Of a stretch of 46,252 nt of DNA, positions 1 through 9,016 are shown one piece after another (within the stretch, counting starts at the first letter, position 1; each line of letters begins with the position of its first letter). The DNA is taken from positions 1 through 46,252 of the forward strand of contig CAJXCD010000011.1 in assembly GCA_913051545.1 (NCBI GenBank), given 5' to 3'. A model generated the notes under the pieces. The model saw only the letters and a list, made by a program, of their open reading frames with translations. It was not told the origin of the DNA and ran no database searches. The position numbers and the translations under genes were made by a program. Origin of the DNA: an uncultured Chloroflexota bacterium (GTDB lineage Bacteria > Chloroflexota > Dehalococcoidia > Lucifugimonadales > CAJXCD01).

Positions 1-90
1 CCGCTACTCCAACACCTACCGCTACTCCAACACCTACCGCTACTCCAACACCTACCGCTACTCCAACACCTACCGCTACTCCAACACCTA
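1..90 (+). repeat. Five perfect tandem copies of an 18-bp coding repeat
   Basis: The unit CCGCTACTCCAACACCTA is present five times without a mismatch and then degenerates. In the reading frame of the downstream protein each copy encodes six residues of the type ATPTPT. This is a Pro/Thr-rich linker, common between a surface anchor or binding module and a secreted catalytic domain. The array probably continues upstream of the window. Perfect identity between copies suggests recent expansion or ongoing slippage. Confidence 0.95.
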
Positions 91-1202
91 CGCCTATCCC
101 TGGAGATGATAAATTTGGTGTCGTTGTTCATACAACATCCAAGGAAGACACTTGGTATTTCCTCAGAAATTTGGGAGTCAAATCGTACTTGACTTTTAGT
201 GCTGATATGTCAGAGATACCAACCGGAACCACGAAAATCCCATTCCTGCCTGTTCCTACGGAATCGACTATATGGGACAATGGTCAAGCACAGTCAATCG
301 AAACACTCAGTGATACAGAAATATCAGACTTAGGCTTCTTAACTCGACAGCAGCTGAGAGACATGGCTTCCAATTCCCCTGGGTCATACTGGTATCCATT
401 TGGTGAAGCCAATAGGTACGGATATATGACCGGGGCAAGATTCGCTCCAGTGTTTCATTATTTCCTAACACAACTAAAAACAGGTGATCCAGGAGCTAAA
501 ATACTATCTCCAAGTATCCTAAATTGGGATTTTACGTGTATTGGCTGTGCAGGGCCAGCTATAGTATCCTGCGAAGGCGTCACTCACTTCCAGGGAGGAT
601 ACCAATGTGGAAAAGAGTGGCTAAAGGAATTTGTTTCTACTTACAACTCCACATATGGTGAAAATCCACCAGTAGATGCATGGACAATTGATCTTTACCC
701 GCTTGACTGGATAAATACTCCAAATAACGATAGTTCTCAGTTAGCTTTATATAAGAATACTAGGGTCATACATTCAGAGATAGTAGTTCAGCAACTAATC
801 GGCCTAAGAGAATACCTAGATACTATGTCTGAATACAATACCACTCCAATTTGGATTACAGAAATGGCACTACATGTAGGGTATGAAGGTTGGGAATTTG
901 GTAGCCCATTAAATCCTGTAGAACCATACCACTGGGACAAAATGAGCGACTACCTAATCTACATATTAGATTGGCTGGAAGAAAATCACGATGTTGTAAA
1001 AATAGAAAAATGGTTCTTCTTTGTGACTTGGAAAGATATAGTCGATGTAGGAGATGATGGGTATATGGGAATCATTTTGTTTGATGGTCCGAATCCTGAT
1101 ACATCTTCACTAAATTGTCTAGGAAGCATATATAGAGCCAGATCACTCGGAGAAGGACGATTCAAATGTAATAATAGTGGAGATTTGTTGATCGATAACT
1201 AA
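3..1202 (+). CDS. Secreted glycoside hydrolase-like protein with PT-rich linker (5' end missing)
   Basis: The frame is open from the first bases of the window, so the true start lies outside it. The TTG at 171 is only the first start-like codon in the visible part. After the Pro/Thr linker (about 30 residues) comes a domain of roughly 360 residues. It looks like a clan GH-A-type (beta/alpha)8 hydrolase, close to the Asl1-like glycosyl hydrolase group. The motif PFGEANRYG fits the acid/base Glu loop and WITEMALH fits the nucleophile Glu strand. Cys-rich loops (FTCIGCAG, YQCGKEW) suit an exported protein. It ends 20 bp before the convergent fucose synthase gene. A surface polysaccharide-acting role is inferred from the linker and the neighbouring sugar-nucleotide genes; the substrate is unknown. 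Confidence 0.7.
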   Translation, partial: ATPTPTATPTPTATPTPTATPTPTATPTPTPIPGDDKFGVVVHTTSKEDTWYFLRNLGVKSYLTFSADMSEIPTGTTKIPFLPVPTESTIWDNGQAQSIETLSDTEISDLGFLTRQQLRDMASNSPGSYWYPFGEANRYGYMTGARFAPVFHYFLTQLKTGDPGAKILSPSILNWDFTCIGCAGPAIVSCEGVTHFQGGYQCGKEWLKEFVSTYNSTYGENPPVDAWTIDLYPLDWINTPNNDSSQLALYKNTRVIHSEIVVQQLIGLREYLDTMSEYNTTPIWITEMALHVGYEGWEFGSPLNPVEPYHWDKMSDYLIYILDWLEENHDVVKIEKWFFFVTWKDIVDVGDDGYMGIILFDGPNPDTSSLNCLGSIYRARSLGEGRFKCNNSGDLLIDN

Positions 1203-1221
1203 TTAAGCTATGAACTTCAAA

Positions 1222-2169
1222 TTATTTGATTGCATGTCGGTTATCTATATACCATTCAATTGTCCTATCTAAACCAACGCTCAAAGATACGCTGGAAACA
1301 AATCCGAATTCCTCCCGTGCTTTAGTCGTGTCCAGGTTACGTCTCGGTTGCCCATCTGGCTTGGACGTGTCCCAAAGTGAATGCCCAGAAAATCCAACAG
1401 CATTACCAATCATGAGTGAAAGATCACGTATACTAACCTCTTCTCCTGATCCCAAATTTACAGGGTCGGGACTATCATATTTTCCCATTGCTAGTAATAT
1501 TGCCTCTGCTGCATCATCCACATAAAGAAATTCCCTAGTGGCTTTCCCAGTTCCCCACAGCGTTACTTCACTTGCACTACTATCTCTAGCCTCAACATAC
1601 TTTCTAATTAGTGCTGGAATTACGTGGCTTGATTCTAAGTCGAAATTGTCTCCCGGTCCGTAAAGATTCACAGGAAGCACATTGATTATATCCATGCCAT
1701 ATTGTTGCCTATACGCTTGAGCTTGTACAAGCAACATTTTCTTCGCCAATCCATATGCGGCATTAGTTTCTTCAGGATACCCATCCCAGAACTCTGATTC
1801 TCTGAAAGGTATACTCGTGTATTTTGGGTAAGAGCAAATTGTACCTACTATAAGAGTTTTGCCTACACAAGCCCGCCTGGCATGCTCGATAACTTGAATC
1901 CCCATAATTGCATTATCATAAAAAAGTTTTCCGGGATTAGAACGATTTGCTCCAATGCCGCCTACCACTGCTGCAAGGTGAAAAACCAAATCAGGTCTGG
2001 ATTCTTTAAACATACGCTCTACATCTTCCGATTCACGAAGATCGTATTGGTTACTCCCTGGAGTGATAACCGCACTAGCCCCCTGCCCTGCAAGCTTTGA
2101 GACGAGTACCGAACCCAGAAACCCAGTGCCACCTGTGACTAAAATACGCTTGTTATGCCAATAATTCAC
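1222..2169 (-). CDS. fcl: GDP-L-fucose synthase (GDP-4-keto-6-deoxymannose epimerase/reductase)
   Basis: This 315-residue short-chain dehydrogenase-type enzyme would convert GDP-4-keto-6-deoxymannose to GDP-L-fucose with NADPH in the cytoplasm. The N-terminus has the nucleotide-binding TGGTGFLGS motif. The active site is visible as GTICSYPK (Cys kept, family Ser replaced by Thr), the YGLAK Tyr/Lys pair, and the His of SSHVIPAL. LYGPGDNF is typical of the family. Length is normal (about 310-320). It starts at a GTG and lies 38 bp downstream of gmd on the same strand, the usual Gmd-Fcl order, so the two act in sequence. It is the last gene of the minus-strand operon that starts at 4548. Confidence 0.93.
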   Translation of the reverse strand: MNYWHNKRILVTGGTGFLGSVLVSKLAGQGASAVITPGSNQYDLRESEDVERMFKESRPDLVFHLAAVVGGIGANRSNPGKLFYDNAIMGIQVIEHARRACVGKTLIVGTICSYPKYTSIPFRESEFWDGYPEETNAAYGLAKKMLLVQAQAYRQQYGMDIINVLPVNLYGPGDNFDLESSHVIPALIRKYVEARDSSASEVTLWGTGKATREFLYVDDAAEAILLAMGKYDSPDPVNLGSGEEVSIRDLSLMIGNAVGFSGHSLWDTSKPDGQPRRNLDTTKAREEFGFVSSVSLSVGLDRTIEWYIDNRHAIK

Positions 2170-2207
2170 CTAGTAATACCCCTAAGCCAGTAATATCCCA
2201 ATATATA

Positions 2208-3254
2208 TTACGAATGCCAGCTGTGCCATTCATCAAAATATGAATCCACAACTGCTTTCCCTTCCCCTACAGGAACAGCTCCAATCGCTTCCATTTCTGC
2301 ATCAACCATTATTCTAACCAAGTCCTTAAACGTTACCTTTGGAGACCATCCTAAATCCCTTTTGGCTTTAGCTGGATCAGCCTGCAAGAATGATACTTCC
2401 GTGGGTCTCATATATCTCTCATCTATTTCAACATATTCACGCCAATCTAAAGAAACATAACTAAATGATTCATTAAGAAATTCCTCCACAGTGTGGGATT
2501 TGCCACTCCCAATAACATAATTGTCAGGATCATCTTGCTGAAGCATTAACCACATAGCCTCAACATATTCCGGAGCATATCCCCAATCCCGTCTTGCCTG
2601 AAGATTCCCTAAATAAACCTTGTCTTGCAACCCAGACTTAATTCTAGCTACGGCTCGAGAAATCTTCTTCGTAACAAAAGTGTCCCCTCTACGTGGTCCC
2701 TCATGGTTAAAAAGTATCCCATTTGATGCGAATATGTTGTATCCATCCCTGTAATTCACCGTCATCCAATACGCATATGCTTTTGCTGCTGCATACGGAC
2801 TTCTTGGGGCAAAGACAGACAATTCATTCTGAGGTGGAGGAGTGTTTCCAAACATTTCACTAGAAGAAGCTTGGTAAAATCTAGACGGGACACCACTTCT
2901 ACGAACTGCTTCAAGAATTCTAGTGGTCCCTAGTGCTGTGGTATTTCCTGTATATTCTGGTAATTCAAAACTGACCTTAACATGTGTCTGAGCAGCGAGG
3001 TTATAAATTTCGTCTGGTTTAATCTGCCAAATCAAAGCCGGTAGCTGTTCAAAATTTGTCATGTCATCATAATGTAAAAACAATCTGCTGCCTGATTCAT
3101 GTGAATCACTATATATGTGATCAATTCTATCTGTGTTGAACAAACTAGATTTTCGAATTATTCCATGAACCTCATAACCCTTCCATAGCAATAATTCTGC
3201 TAGATAGGATCCATCTTGACCTGTGACACCAGTTATGAGAGCTCTCTTAACCAT
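2208..3254 (-). CDS. gmd: GDP-mannose 4,6-dehydratase
   Basis: This 348-residue enzyme removes water from GDP-D-mannose to give GDP-4-keto-6-deoxy-D-mannose, the branch point to GDP-fucose and GDP-rhamnose sugars. Diagnostic segments are [19 protein letters not shown] (NADP site), [13 protein letters not shown], the catalytic SSSEMFG with [10 protein letters not shown], and [16 protein letters not shown]. Length matches the family. The ATG is preceded by GAGGAG at 8-base spacing. It is 36 bp downstream of the NusG-like gene and directly upstream of fcl. Substrate GDP-mannose would come from the ManC-type protein encoded at 9879-11339. Confidence 0.96.
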   Translation of the reverse strand: MVKRALITGVTGQDGSYLAELLLWKGYEVHGIIRKSSLFNTDRIDHIYSDSHESGSRLFLHYDDMTNFEQLPALIWQIKPDEIYNLAAQTHVKVSFELPEYTGNTTALGTTRILEAVRRSGVPSRFYQASSSEMFGNTPPPQNELSVFAPRSPYAAAKAYAYWMTVNYRDGYNIFASNGILFNHEGPRRGDTFVTKKISRAVARIKSGLQDKVYLGNLQARRDWGYAPEYVEAMWLMLQQDDPDNYVIGSGKSHTVEEFLNESFSYVSLDWREYVEIDERYMRPTEVSFLQADPAKAKRDLGWSPKVTFKDLVRIMVDAEMEAIGAVPVGEGKAVVDSYFDEWHSWHS

Positions 3255-3290
3255 AAATGAAACTCCTCACCGCAATTGAAAGGATATTTC

Positions 3291-3941
3291 TCACGCGGAC
3301 ACGTTAGGGCCAAATCCCCTAATCCATCGACCGCGTCCACGGGTTCGCCTCAAAGGACGAGTGCGTACCTTTCCACCAACCGGACTGATATTCCGCCATG
3401 GTACAGTCGCGGGCACGAGGTTCCCTGCAAATTCTAAAATAACCTTGACCCGAGATTGCTGAGGCTTTACACCTCCTACTATCTCAGCCAAACTCTCAAT
3501 TACACCTGACTTCACCAAAACCTCTTGTCCAACTGAATAAGGAGCCGGATAGCTACCCTCGCGATTAATAGAATCAACTCGGCGATTGATTTCCGAAATT
3601 ACATCATCGGTAACTGATGCAATTAGCCCATCAAACATTAACCATCCTAAAACACCTGGCATATTACCAATTGCCGGCAAGACATCTTCCCCACTTTTCA
3701 CAAAGAGGTACCCAGGGAACATAGCAGATTTCATATACCCAGCAGGAGGACGCGGCACAATCATAAAAGGACAATACACACTATATCCATGTATTCGTAT
3801 CGCATCAGACACTTTTCTTTCAGAAGAGGGTTTTGTCCTCAACACCAGCCACTTATTCATAAATTCTTTAATACCTTCATCAAGAACACATTTTTCAGGA
3901 AAATTACTCACCTCTAATTCAACTGTTGTTTGACGGGTCAA
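3291..3941 (-). CDS. NusG/RfaH-like transcription antitermination factor (operon-specific paralogue)
   Basis: The protein has a NusG N-terminal (NGN) domain beginning at about residue 28 (KWLVLRTKPSSERK, then MFPGYLFV). A KOW-type region follows (YSVGQEVLVKSG at about residues 130-142), then a basic, Arg-rich tail. Such specialised NusG paralogues (RfaH, UpxY, LoaP types) ride on RNA polymerase and promote read-through of long polysaccharide operons. Its place between a DNA-binding regulator and gmd/fcl supports that role here, but this is inference. The listed start is a TTG overlapping the upstream gene by 23 bp. An ATG at 3860, directly before the NGN domain, is an alternative. The basic tail (RTRPLRRTRGRGRW) is an unusual addition. 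Confidence 0.8.
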   Translation of the reverse strand: MTRQTTVELEVSNFPEKCVLDEGIKEFMNKWLVLRTKPSSERKVSDAIRIHGYSVYCPFMIVPRPPAGYMKSAMFPGYLFVKSGEDVLPAIGNMPGVLGWLMFDGLIASVTDDVISEINRRVDSINREGSYPAPYSVGQEVLVKSGVIESLAEIVGGVKPQQSRVKVILEFAGNLVPATVPWRNISPVGGKVRTRPLRRTRGRGRWIRGFGPNVSA

Positions 3942-4548
3942 GCAGTTCTACAACCACTTTTTCTGATACACCAAACGCATTCAATTTTTGCTTTAATCTT
4001 AAATGATCACCTAAGTTTGGCAAAATTATTCTGGTATATATGTCCACGTCCATACTTGACAAAGGTTTAATTTCCATGCCAATAAACTTCCTGCCATTAC
4101 TATCATGATCAAAAATATCCACACTTGTAATACCTATATCACACAAGGCTAAATAGGCTATCTCAGAAATTTCAGACGTTCCTATAATAGCAACTTTTGA
4201 ATTAGAATCTAATGACAAACTTTTTATCTCTTCACGAAGTTGGATACGTACACTTTGATAGTGACGTAGGAAACGGTCTATATAAGATACGCTTAATCTA
4301 AGTTTTCGAGCCATACCTGCAGGAGTCAAATCATAAGCCCAACTACGCCAATTCCTCTTCGTGGCTCTAATATATCCTTTTCTAGACGCACTCTTAACTA
4401 AAAGATTAGTCACACCCAAAGCTATTCCCAATCTCTTTGACAACCGTCGCTGACTAAGATCGGTTACGTTATGAACCTCTTCCAAAAGCCGTAGCTCTCT
4501 GTACTCTACATCTTCTAATGGTTGAGGCAGTTCGTTTTGTGAACGCAT
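3919..4548 (-). CDS. Winged helix-turn-helix regulator with a C-terminal Rossmann-like domain
   Basis: Residues 10-75 read as a MarR-like winged helix: a recognition-type helix LSQRRLSKRLGIALGVTNLL, then a wing (KGYIRATKRNWRSWAYDLT). A linker helix leads to residues 110-205, which alternate strand and helix (KVAIIGTSEISEIAYLAL, VDIFDHD) like a nucleotide- or CoA-binding fold. Proteins of this shape are often found beside polysaccharide genes. It is the first gene of the operon with the NusG-like factor, gmd and fcl, so it probably controls the cluster. Its ATG lies six bases after a -10 box, implying a leaderless mRNA. The ligand and target are unknown. Confidence 0.72.
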   Translation of the reverse strand: MRSQNELPQPLEDVEYRELRLLEEVHNVTDLSQRRLSKRLGIALGVTNLLVKSASRKGYIRATKRNWRSWAYDLTPAGMARKLRLSVSYIDRFLRHYQSVRIQLREEIKSLSLDSNSKVAIIGTSEISEIAYLALCDIGITSVDIFDHDSNGRKFIGMEIKPLSSMDVDIYTRIILPNLGDHLRLKQKLNAFGVSEKVVVELLDPSNNS

Positions 4549-4764
4549 AGGAAAAGTATATTATTCAATAATTACATAAGTCAATTAGCCAACGGCTTAA
4601 AATATATCTGATATGGACTGTCAGAAATTGCCAATTTACCCTCGACATTTCGACTAGAAGACTGTCAACAGATACAAACATCATATGTAAGGTGTATAAT
4701 AGATTTCACTCTGTACACGCCCTCGCATAACAATCTTCAACCTGTAAATAACCTGTGAATTTCT
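4549..4764. other. Divergent intergenic region between the regulator operon and the DUF4012 gene
   Basis: This 216-bp stretch holds the minus-strand promoter described separately. On the plus strand an exact TATAAT at 4695-4700 lies 64 bases before the DUF4012 start; no convincing -35 hexamer precedes it, so that promoter is only suggested. No further gene, RNA or strong hairpin was seen. Confidence 0.5.
4555..4584 (-). promoter_or_regulatory. Promoter of the regulator/NusG-like/gmd/fcl operon (leaderless)
   Basis: On the minus strand TTGACT (4584-4579) and TATACT (4560-4555) are separated by 18 bp, each matching the sigma-70 consensus at five of six positions. Only six bases separate the -10 box from the ATG at 4548. 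Transcription would start at or next to the A of the ATG, and no Shine-Dalgarno is present. Confidence 0.6.
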
Positions 4765-7326
4765 ATGGTAATTCGCTACATAAATTTCACGCAAACACTG
4801 CCTATCGTCTTGACAGTAATACCGATACTGCTTGGTCTGATTTTGATATCATCCACGGCTTTCTATATCATTCCCTTAACTATTTCACTGAATAGTCAGC
4901 TATCAAATATCCAAGATTTTTCTGTAGATTCACTAACTGAACCTACCGGCGATTCAGTTAGTGAATTGAAAAAACAAATAGAATCTACACTGCACGATCT
5001 AGAAAAAGTATCCATTTATGAAAAGTGGGCATCCGAATTTTCCTCCTCAGTGGCGTTAATACCAGGAACAGAAACTGAAATACTAAATTGGTTTATCCAA
5101 TTAAATAGGGTGAGAGATGATCTGCGGATAGCTTCTGATTTAATTGATGCATCAGTAATGCTGACCAGTTCATACCAGAATGTCCAAGATCGTTTGTTGG
5201 ATGAAGAGCCTTCCGTAAGCTCAATGACAAATAGGTTATCCCCCATTACTCTTCAAGAAACCTTCTCGTCAACAGCAAATTACCTCGGTAGACATATAGA
5301 AATCAATCACCAGCGGGAGCCAGCACTTTTACCTCACAGAATACGAAAATTACTGTCAAAATTGAACGAAGTTGAATTAGATTTGCTCAACTATTCTAAT
5401 ACTGGCCGTATGTCCTCATTGCTGTTAGGGGACATTCTAGGTATCGCTGATAACATAAAACCTCTGATAGGCACCTTAGCTAACCCCCAGCAAACGTCAG
5501 ACTCACTCACATTTCAAGACCTTATGAATTCATCTGTTGAAACAAGTTTGTTAATCGATTCAGCCACGCATAGATCCCAAATATTGGCTGAACATATATC
5601 GTCTCAGAGTGGAGCATTAGGCCACTTAAATACCCAGCTAGATGTTCTGGTAATAATTCTCGATATACTGGATGATATTAACAATGCCGTCCTTATAGGC
5701 CTCCATACTATCCATCCTCTCTCCGAAGTGGTTCAAGATTCAAACACAGGACTCTTAAACCATGGAGACGTTATTGCCACAGCCCTACTGGAATTGTCAC
5801 AATCCAGTGAAGACATTAACAAAGCTATAGAATTGCTTAAAGATGCAAATCAAAAAACGTCAAATCTTTTTGTTGAACCAGATGGCTACCTAACAATAGA
5901 CCACGTCAATTATATAAAATCCGGAATAGAAGTACTTATAGATGGATTCACTATGATAGGTCGCCTATCACCTGTCGGCCCTGACATTATTGGAATAGAT
6001 TCCATTAAACATTATCTAATTTTAGGTCAATCATCAGACGAACTTAGAGCTACAGGTGGATTCGTATCAGCTATATGGCTAGTGACTTTTGAAAACGGTA
6101 CACTCACGAACGTCCTTTACCATGACACGGTTCGAGTGGATGACTGGGATCGACTAGAACTGTACCCTACACCACCTATTGCATTAAAAGACCACATGAA
6201 TGCTAGTGTTTGGCTCCTAAGAGACGTCTCTTGGGAACCCGATTTTCCCACTACTGCAAATACCGCTGCTGATATGTACAAAATTGGACAAAGACAAGAT
6301 GTAGATGGAGTGATAGCAATCAACCAATGGGCCTTAAAGAATCTAATTGAATCTCTCGGCGAGGTCGAAGTCATCGAAAGTGAAACCACCGTAACATCTG
6401 ACAACATTTTATCGAAACTGGAGGAGGGATCTGATCAATTTGGACGGGCATATATAGACTTAGCGTTTAACGGAATACTTAACAAGCTCAAACAACCGAT
6501 ATCGCCAACAAAATTAATATCCCTCGCATCCGAACTGAACCAGTCTCTGGATAGTAAAGACATACTCCTATTCTTTAATAATAATGACACCCAAAAAGTC
6601 ATCGAGGAAAATGGATGGGACGGAAGTTTATTTAAAGGTAAATCTGACTACCTTTATGTAATCGATTCTAATGTAGGATGGAGTAAAGCAGACCGAAACA
6701 TAGAACGCAAAGCGACATATGAAGTAGATCTGAATGACGTCAATAATCCAAGGGTTAATTTAGTCCTGTCCTACACTAATCACAGTATATCTGGATCACC
6801 GAGTTGTGAACCTCAGTGGCTACATAAAGGAAGTAATTACAACCAACTCAAAAATGCCTGCTACTGGAACTATTGGCGAGTTATTGTACCTCAAGGGGCA
6901 AAGCTACTTAGCAACTCACAGCTTCCCCTTCCAAGATACAGTGTCTCGTCTGAAATAGGGAGAGGACTCGCTGGGGAAGACACTGTGGGATTTTCCTCAA
7001 GCCATAACCGGAATGTTTTATCTGGTCTTTTTGAGTTAGATGCAGGTAAAACTAAAGAATTCAATCTCGTGTACGAGCTGCCTCCTAATCTACTTAAATA
7101 CAATTATGAGCATATTGAATATGAACTATTCATACAAAAACAACCTGGCAGTGTGAAGAGACAAGTCCTAGTAGAAATTATCCTGCCTGATTCATATCAA
7201 ATAGACACCTATTCTCACGCACCAAATATTCCCTTGAGTGATACACGAATTTCCTTTCAGTTGTCAGTTAAAAATGATACTTTATTAAAGCTGACTTTAT
7301 CTCGGATTTACAATGAATCTAGCTAA
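4765..7326 (+). CDS. DUF4012 domain-containing membrane-anchored protein
   Basis: This 853-residue protein starts with one hydrophobic segment (about residues 10-35) that should anchor it in the cytoplasmic membrane with the rest outside. A long helical region (residues 40-390) precedes the DUF4012 signature at about 412-560, recognised by HYLILGQSSDELRATGGF and the downstream DDW/WEPDFPTTAN pattern. The C-terminal third is beta-rich. DUF4012 proteins occur in Actinobacteria and Chloroflexota, often in exopolysaccharide clusters; their activity is not established. The stop overlaps the next gene by 14 bp, suggesting translational coupling to the Ig-repeat lipoprotein. No clear Shine-Dalgarno precedes the ATG. 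Assignment to the family is firm; function is open. Confidence 0.85.
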   Translation: MVIRYINFTQTLPIVLTVIPILLGLILISSTAFYIIPLTISLNSQLSNIQDFSVDSLTEPTGDSVSELKKQIESTLHDLEKVSIYEKWASEFSSSVALIPGTETEILNWFIQLNRVRDDLRIASDLIDASVMLTSSYQNVQDRLLDEEPSVSSMTNRLSPITLQETFSSTANYLGRHIEINHQREPALLPHRIRKLLSKLNEVELDLLNYSNTGRMSSLLLGDILGIADNIKPLIGTLANPQQTSDSLTFQDLMNSSVETSLLIDSATHRSQILAEHISSQSGALGHLNTQLDVLVIILDILDDINNAVLIGLHTIHPLSEVVQDSNTGLLNHGDVIATALLELSQSSEDINKAIELLKDANQKTSNLFVEPDGYLTIDHVNYIKSGIEVLIDGFTMIGRLSPVGPDIIGIDSIKHYLILGQSSDELRATGGFVSAIWLVTFENGTLTNVLYHDTVRVDDWDRLELYPTPPIALKDHMNASVWLLRDVSWEPDFPTTANTAADMYKIGQRQDVDGVIAINQWALKNLIESLGEVEVIESETTVTSDNILSKLEEGSDQFGRAYIDLAFNGILNKLKQPISPTKLISLASELNQSLDSKDILLFFNNNDTQKVIEENGWDGSLFKGKSDYLYVIDSNVGWSKADRNIERKATYEVDLNDVNNPRVNLVLSYTNHSISGSPSCEPQWLHKGSNYNQLKNACYWNYWRVIVPQGAKLLSNSQLPLPRYSVSSEIGRGLAGEDTVGFSSSHNRNVLSGLFELDAGKTKEFNLVYELPPNLLKYNYEHIEYELFIQKQPGSVKRQVLVEIILPDSYQIDTYSHAPNIPLSDTRISFQLSVKNDTLLKLTLSRIYNESS

Positions 7327-8962
7327 TTCTGACAATATGAGTATAAAACTACTGATCGTTTTGATCTCAATATTTAGTGTTGCAGTGCTTACTATAGCTA
7401 CTTTAGGGTGCTCAAGAACGCCGTCTGCAAACAACCCTGCCCCAAAGACCTTTCCTGTAAAAAACCCAATGGTGGAAATTGCCAGAGATATAGTAATGAA
7501 TTCAGTCCAAATAGTTAGTAACTCAGAAACCAATATTCCAATAATTGACCGCTTGGAAATTTCTCCGCGATCTGTAATCCTTAATCCAGGTGAAAGAATC
7601 CAAATGTCAGCACAGGCCTTTAGTTCTGACGGCTTCACTCTCCCAGATGTAGAGCTTATATGGACCTCAAACGATCTGCGAGTCGGAAGCATCACACGAG
7701 ATGGGGTCTTCCAATCATCAATTAATCCAGGCACATTTGATGAAGTTATTTCCGTCACAGCTGTTCAAAATACACCTGCAGGAGTTCAGTACATCTCCGA
7801 CAACAAATCTGTCACTGTTATAGGTAAGTCTGAAGTTCAAAAGCTATCATCCATTGAGATTATACCTAAAAACCTTGTGGTCCTAGAGGAACAGCTCTAT
7901 CAAATTAGAGCTGTTGGACTGGATAAAAACGGATTGTTAATCCCAGGGGTGTATATGAAATGGGAATTACAAAAAGATCAATTAGGAAGACTAAATGACA
8001 TTGGACTGCTAACAGTAGAAGGTAAACCAGGACTATACCAAAATGCTTTATCTGTGACAGCTCTCTGGGATGAAGTCGAGCTCACTGTTATGAAAGACAT
8101 CCAAGTCTCTAAGACTCCTGAAGAGGGAGACTATCTAAAGGTACACGCGTTACCTCAGAGATTCTTCCTAGAACCTATGGAAAATCTTAAGCTAAACGCA
8201 GTAGCTTTAAATGGACTTGGCAAGATAGCCGTTGGTACAGAGTTGCGATGGGAAATGGTGAATGAAATTGCCGGCACTATAGATGGTAACGGAAATTTCA
8301 TAGCTGGAAAAGACCCTGGAGTTTACACGGAAGCAGTCCGTGTGGAAGCGGTGATGCCAGGAGAAGTAGGGTTTGTGAGAGCAGAAGATTTTGCTTCAGT
8401 AGTTATACGCTATAGAGAACTAACCAAACTATCCAGAGTTTCTGCGATACCACCTACAATTGTATTATCACCAAATCAACGGGCGATGCTGATGGCAATA
8501 CACTCTGGTAATGATGGGCGTCCAGCAGACGATGTCAGTATTAACTGGGAAGTATTAAACAAAGAGGTCGGAGAAATAACCAATTTAGGAGGTTTCAAGG
8601 CTGGTCCTACCCCAGGCATATATGTTCGGGCTGTCAAAGTAACTGCTACTCAAGAACTTGAAAATGGTCAGGTCACATCTACAGACTCCCATGTGGATGT
8701 AATCATCACAGGTACCCTAGCAAAAGCAGAGATTCAACCAGTTCAACCATCAGTGGAAACAGGAAAAACTATCCACTTCACGATAAAAGGATGGGATACA
8801 AACGATATATTGCTAAACAATTTAGTTGTCAAATGGAGCGTCGCTAACCAAGAAGCCGGAACAATCGATGCTCTTGGCAACTTCAAAGCAGGAGAAACGC
8901 CTGGAGTGTACGACAATGTTATCCGCGCTGAAATAGTACAACAAGTTCCAGATCGTAACTAA
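7313..8962 (+). CDS. Lipoprotein with five Ig-like repeats
   Basis: A signal sequence ends in the lipobox TLGC, with Cys33 as the lipidation site counted from the ATG at 7313. A second ATG at 7337 starts closer to the hydrophobic stretch and may be the real start. The rest is five repeats of about 80 residues (approximately 80-160, 176-255, 265-350, 372-457, 467-547). Each has the pattern I-x-P near its start, a W-x-(V/L) strand, G-x-(I/L)-(D/T)-x-x-G-x-F and P-G-x-(Y/F)-x-x-(A/V)-(I/V). This resembles bacterial Ig-like (BIg2-type) folds. Such proteins act as extracellular stalks or adhesins. It overlaps the DUF4012 gene by 14 bp, so the two are probably made together. No catalytic motif is visible. 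Confidence 0.8.
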   Translation: MNLANSDNMSIKLLIVLISIFSVAVLTIATLGCSRTPSANNPAPKTFPVKNPMVEIARDIVMNSVQIVSNSETNIPIIDRLEISPRSVILNPGERIQMSAQAFSSDGFTLPDVELIWTSNDLRVGSITRDGVFQSSINPGTFDEVISVTAVQNTPAGVQYISDNKSVTVIGKSEVQKLSSIEIIPKNLVVLEEQLYQIRAVGLDKNGLLIPGVYMKWELQKDQLGRLNDIGLLTVEGKPGLYQNALSVTALWDEVELTVMKDIQVSKTPEEGDYLKVHALPQRFFLEPMENLKLNAVALNGLGKIAVGTELRWEMVNEIAGTIDGNGNFIAGKDPGVYTEAVRVEAVMPGEVGFVRAEDFASVVIRYRELTKLSRVSAIPPTIVLSPNQRAMLMAIHSGNDGRPADDVSINWEVLNKEVGEITNLGGFKAGPTPGIYVRAVKVTATQELENGQVTSTDSHVDVIITGTLAKAEIQPVQPSVETGKTIHFTIKGWDTNDILLNNLVVKWSVANQEAGTIDALGNFKAGETPGVYDNVIRAEIVQQVPDRN

Positions 8963-9016
8963 TAACATTTTCATACTAGATTGTCTCCAAACGTCATAAC
9001 TTCCTAGGACAATTAT

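Noticed and set aside
1-90. CRISPR array or intergenic satellite
   Set aside because: The units are contiguous without spacers and stay in frame with a long coding sequence, so this is a protein linker.
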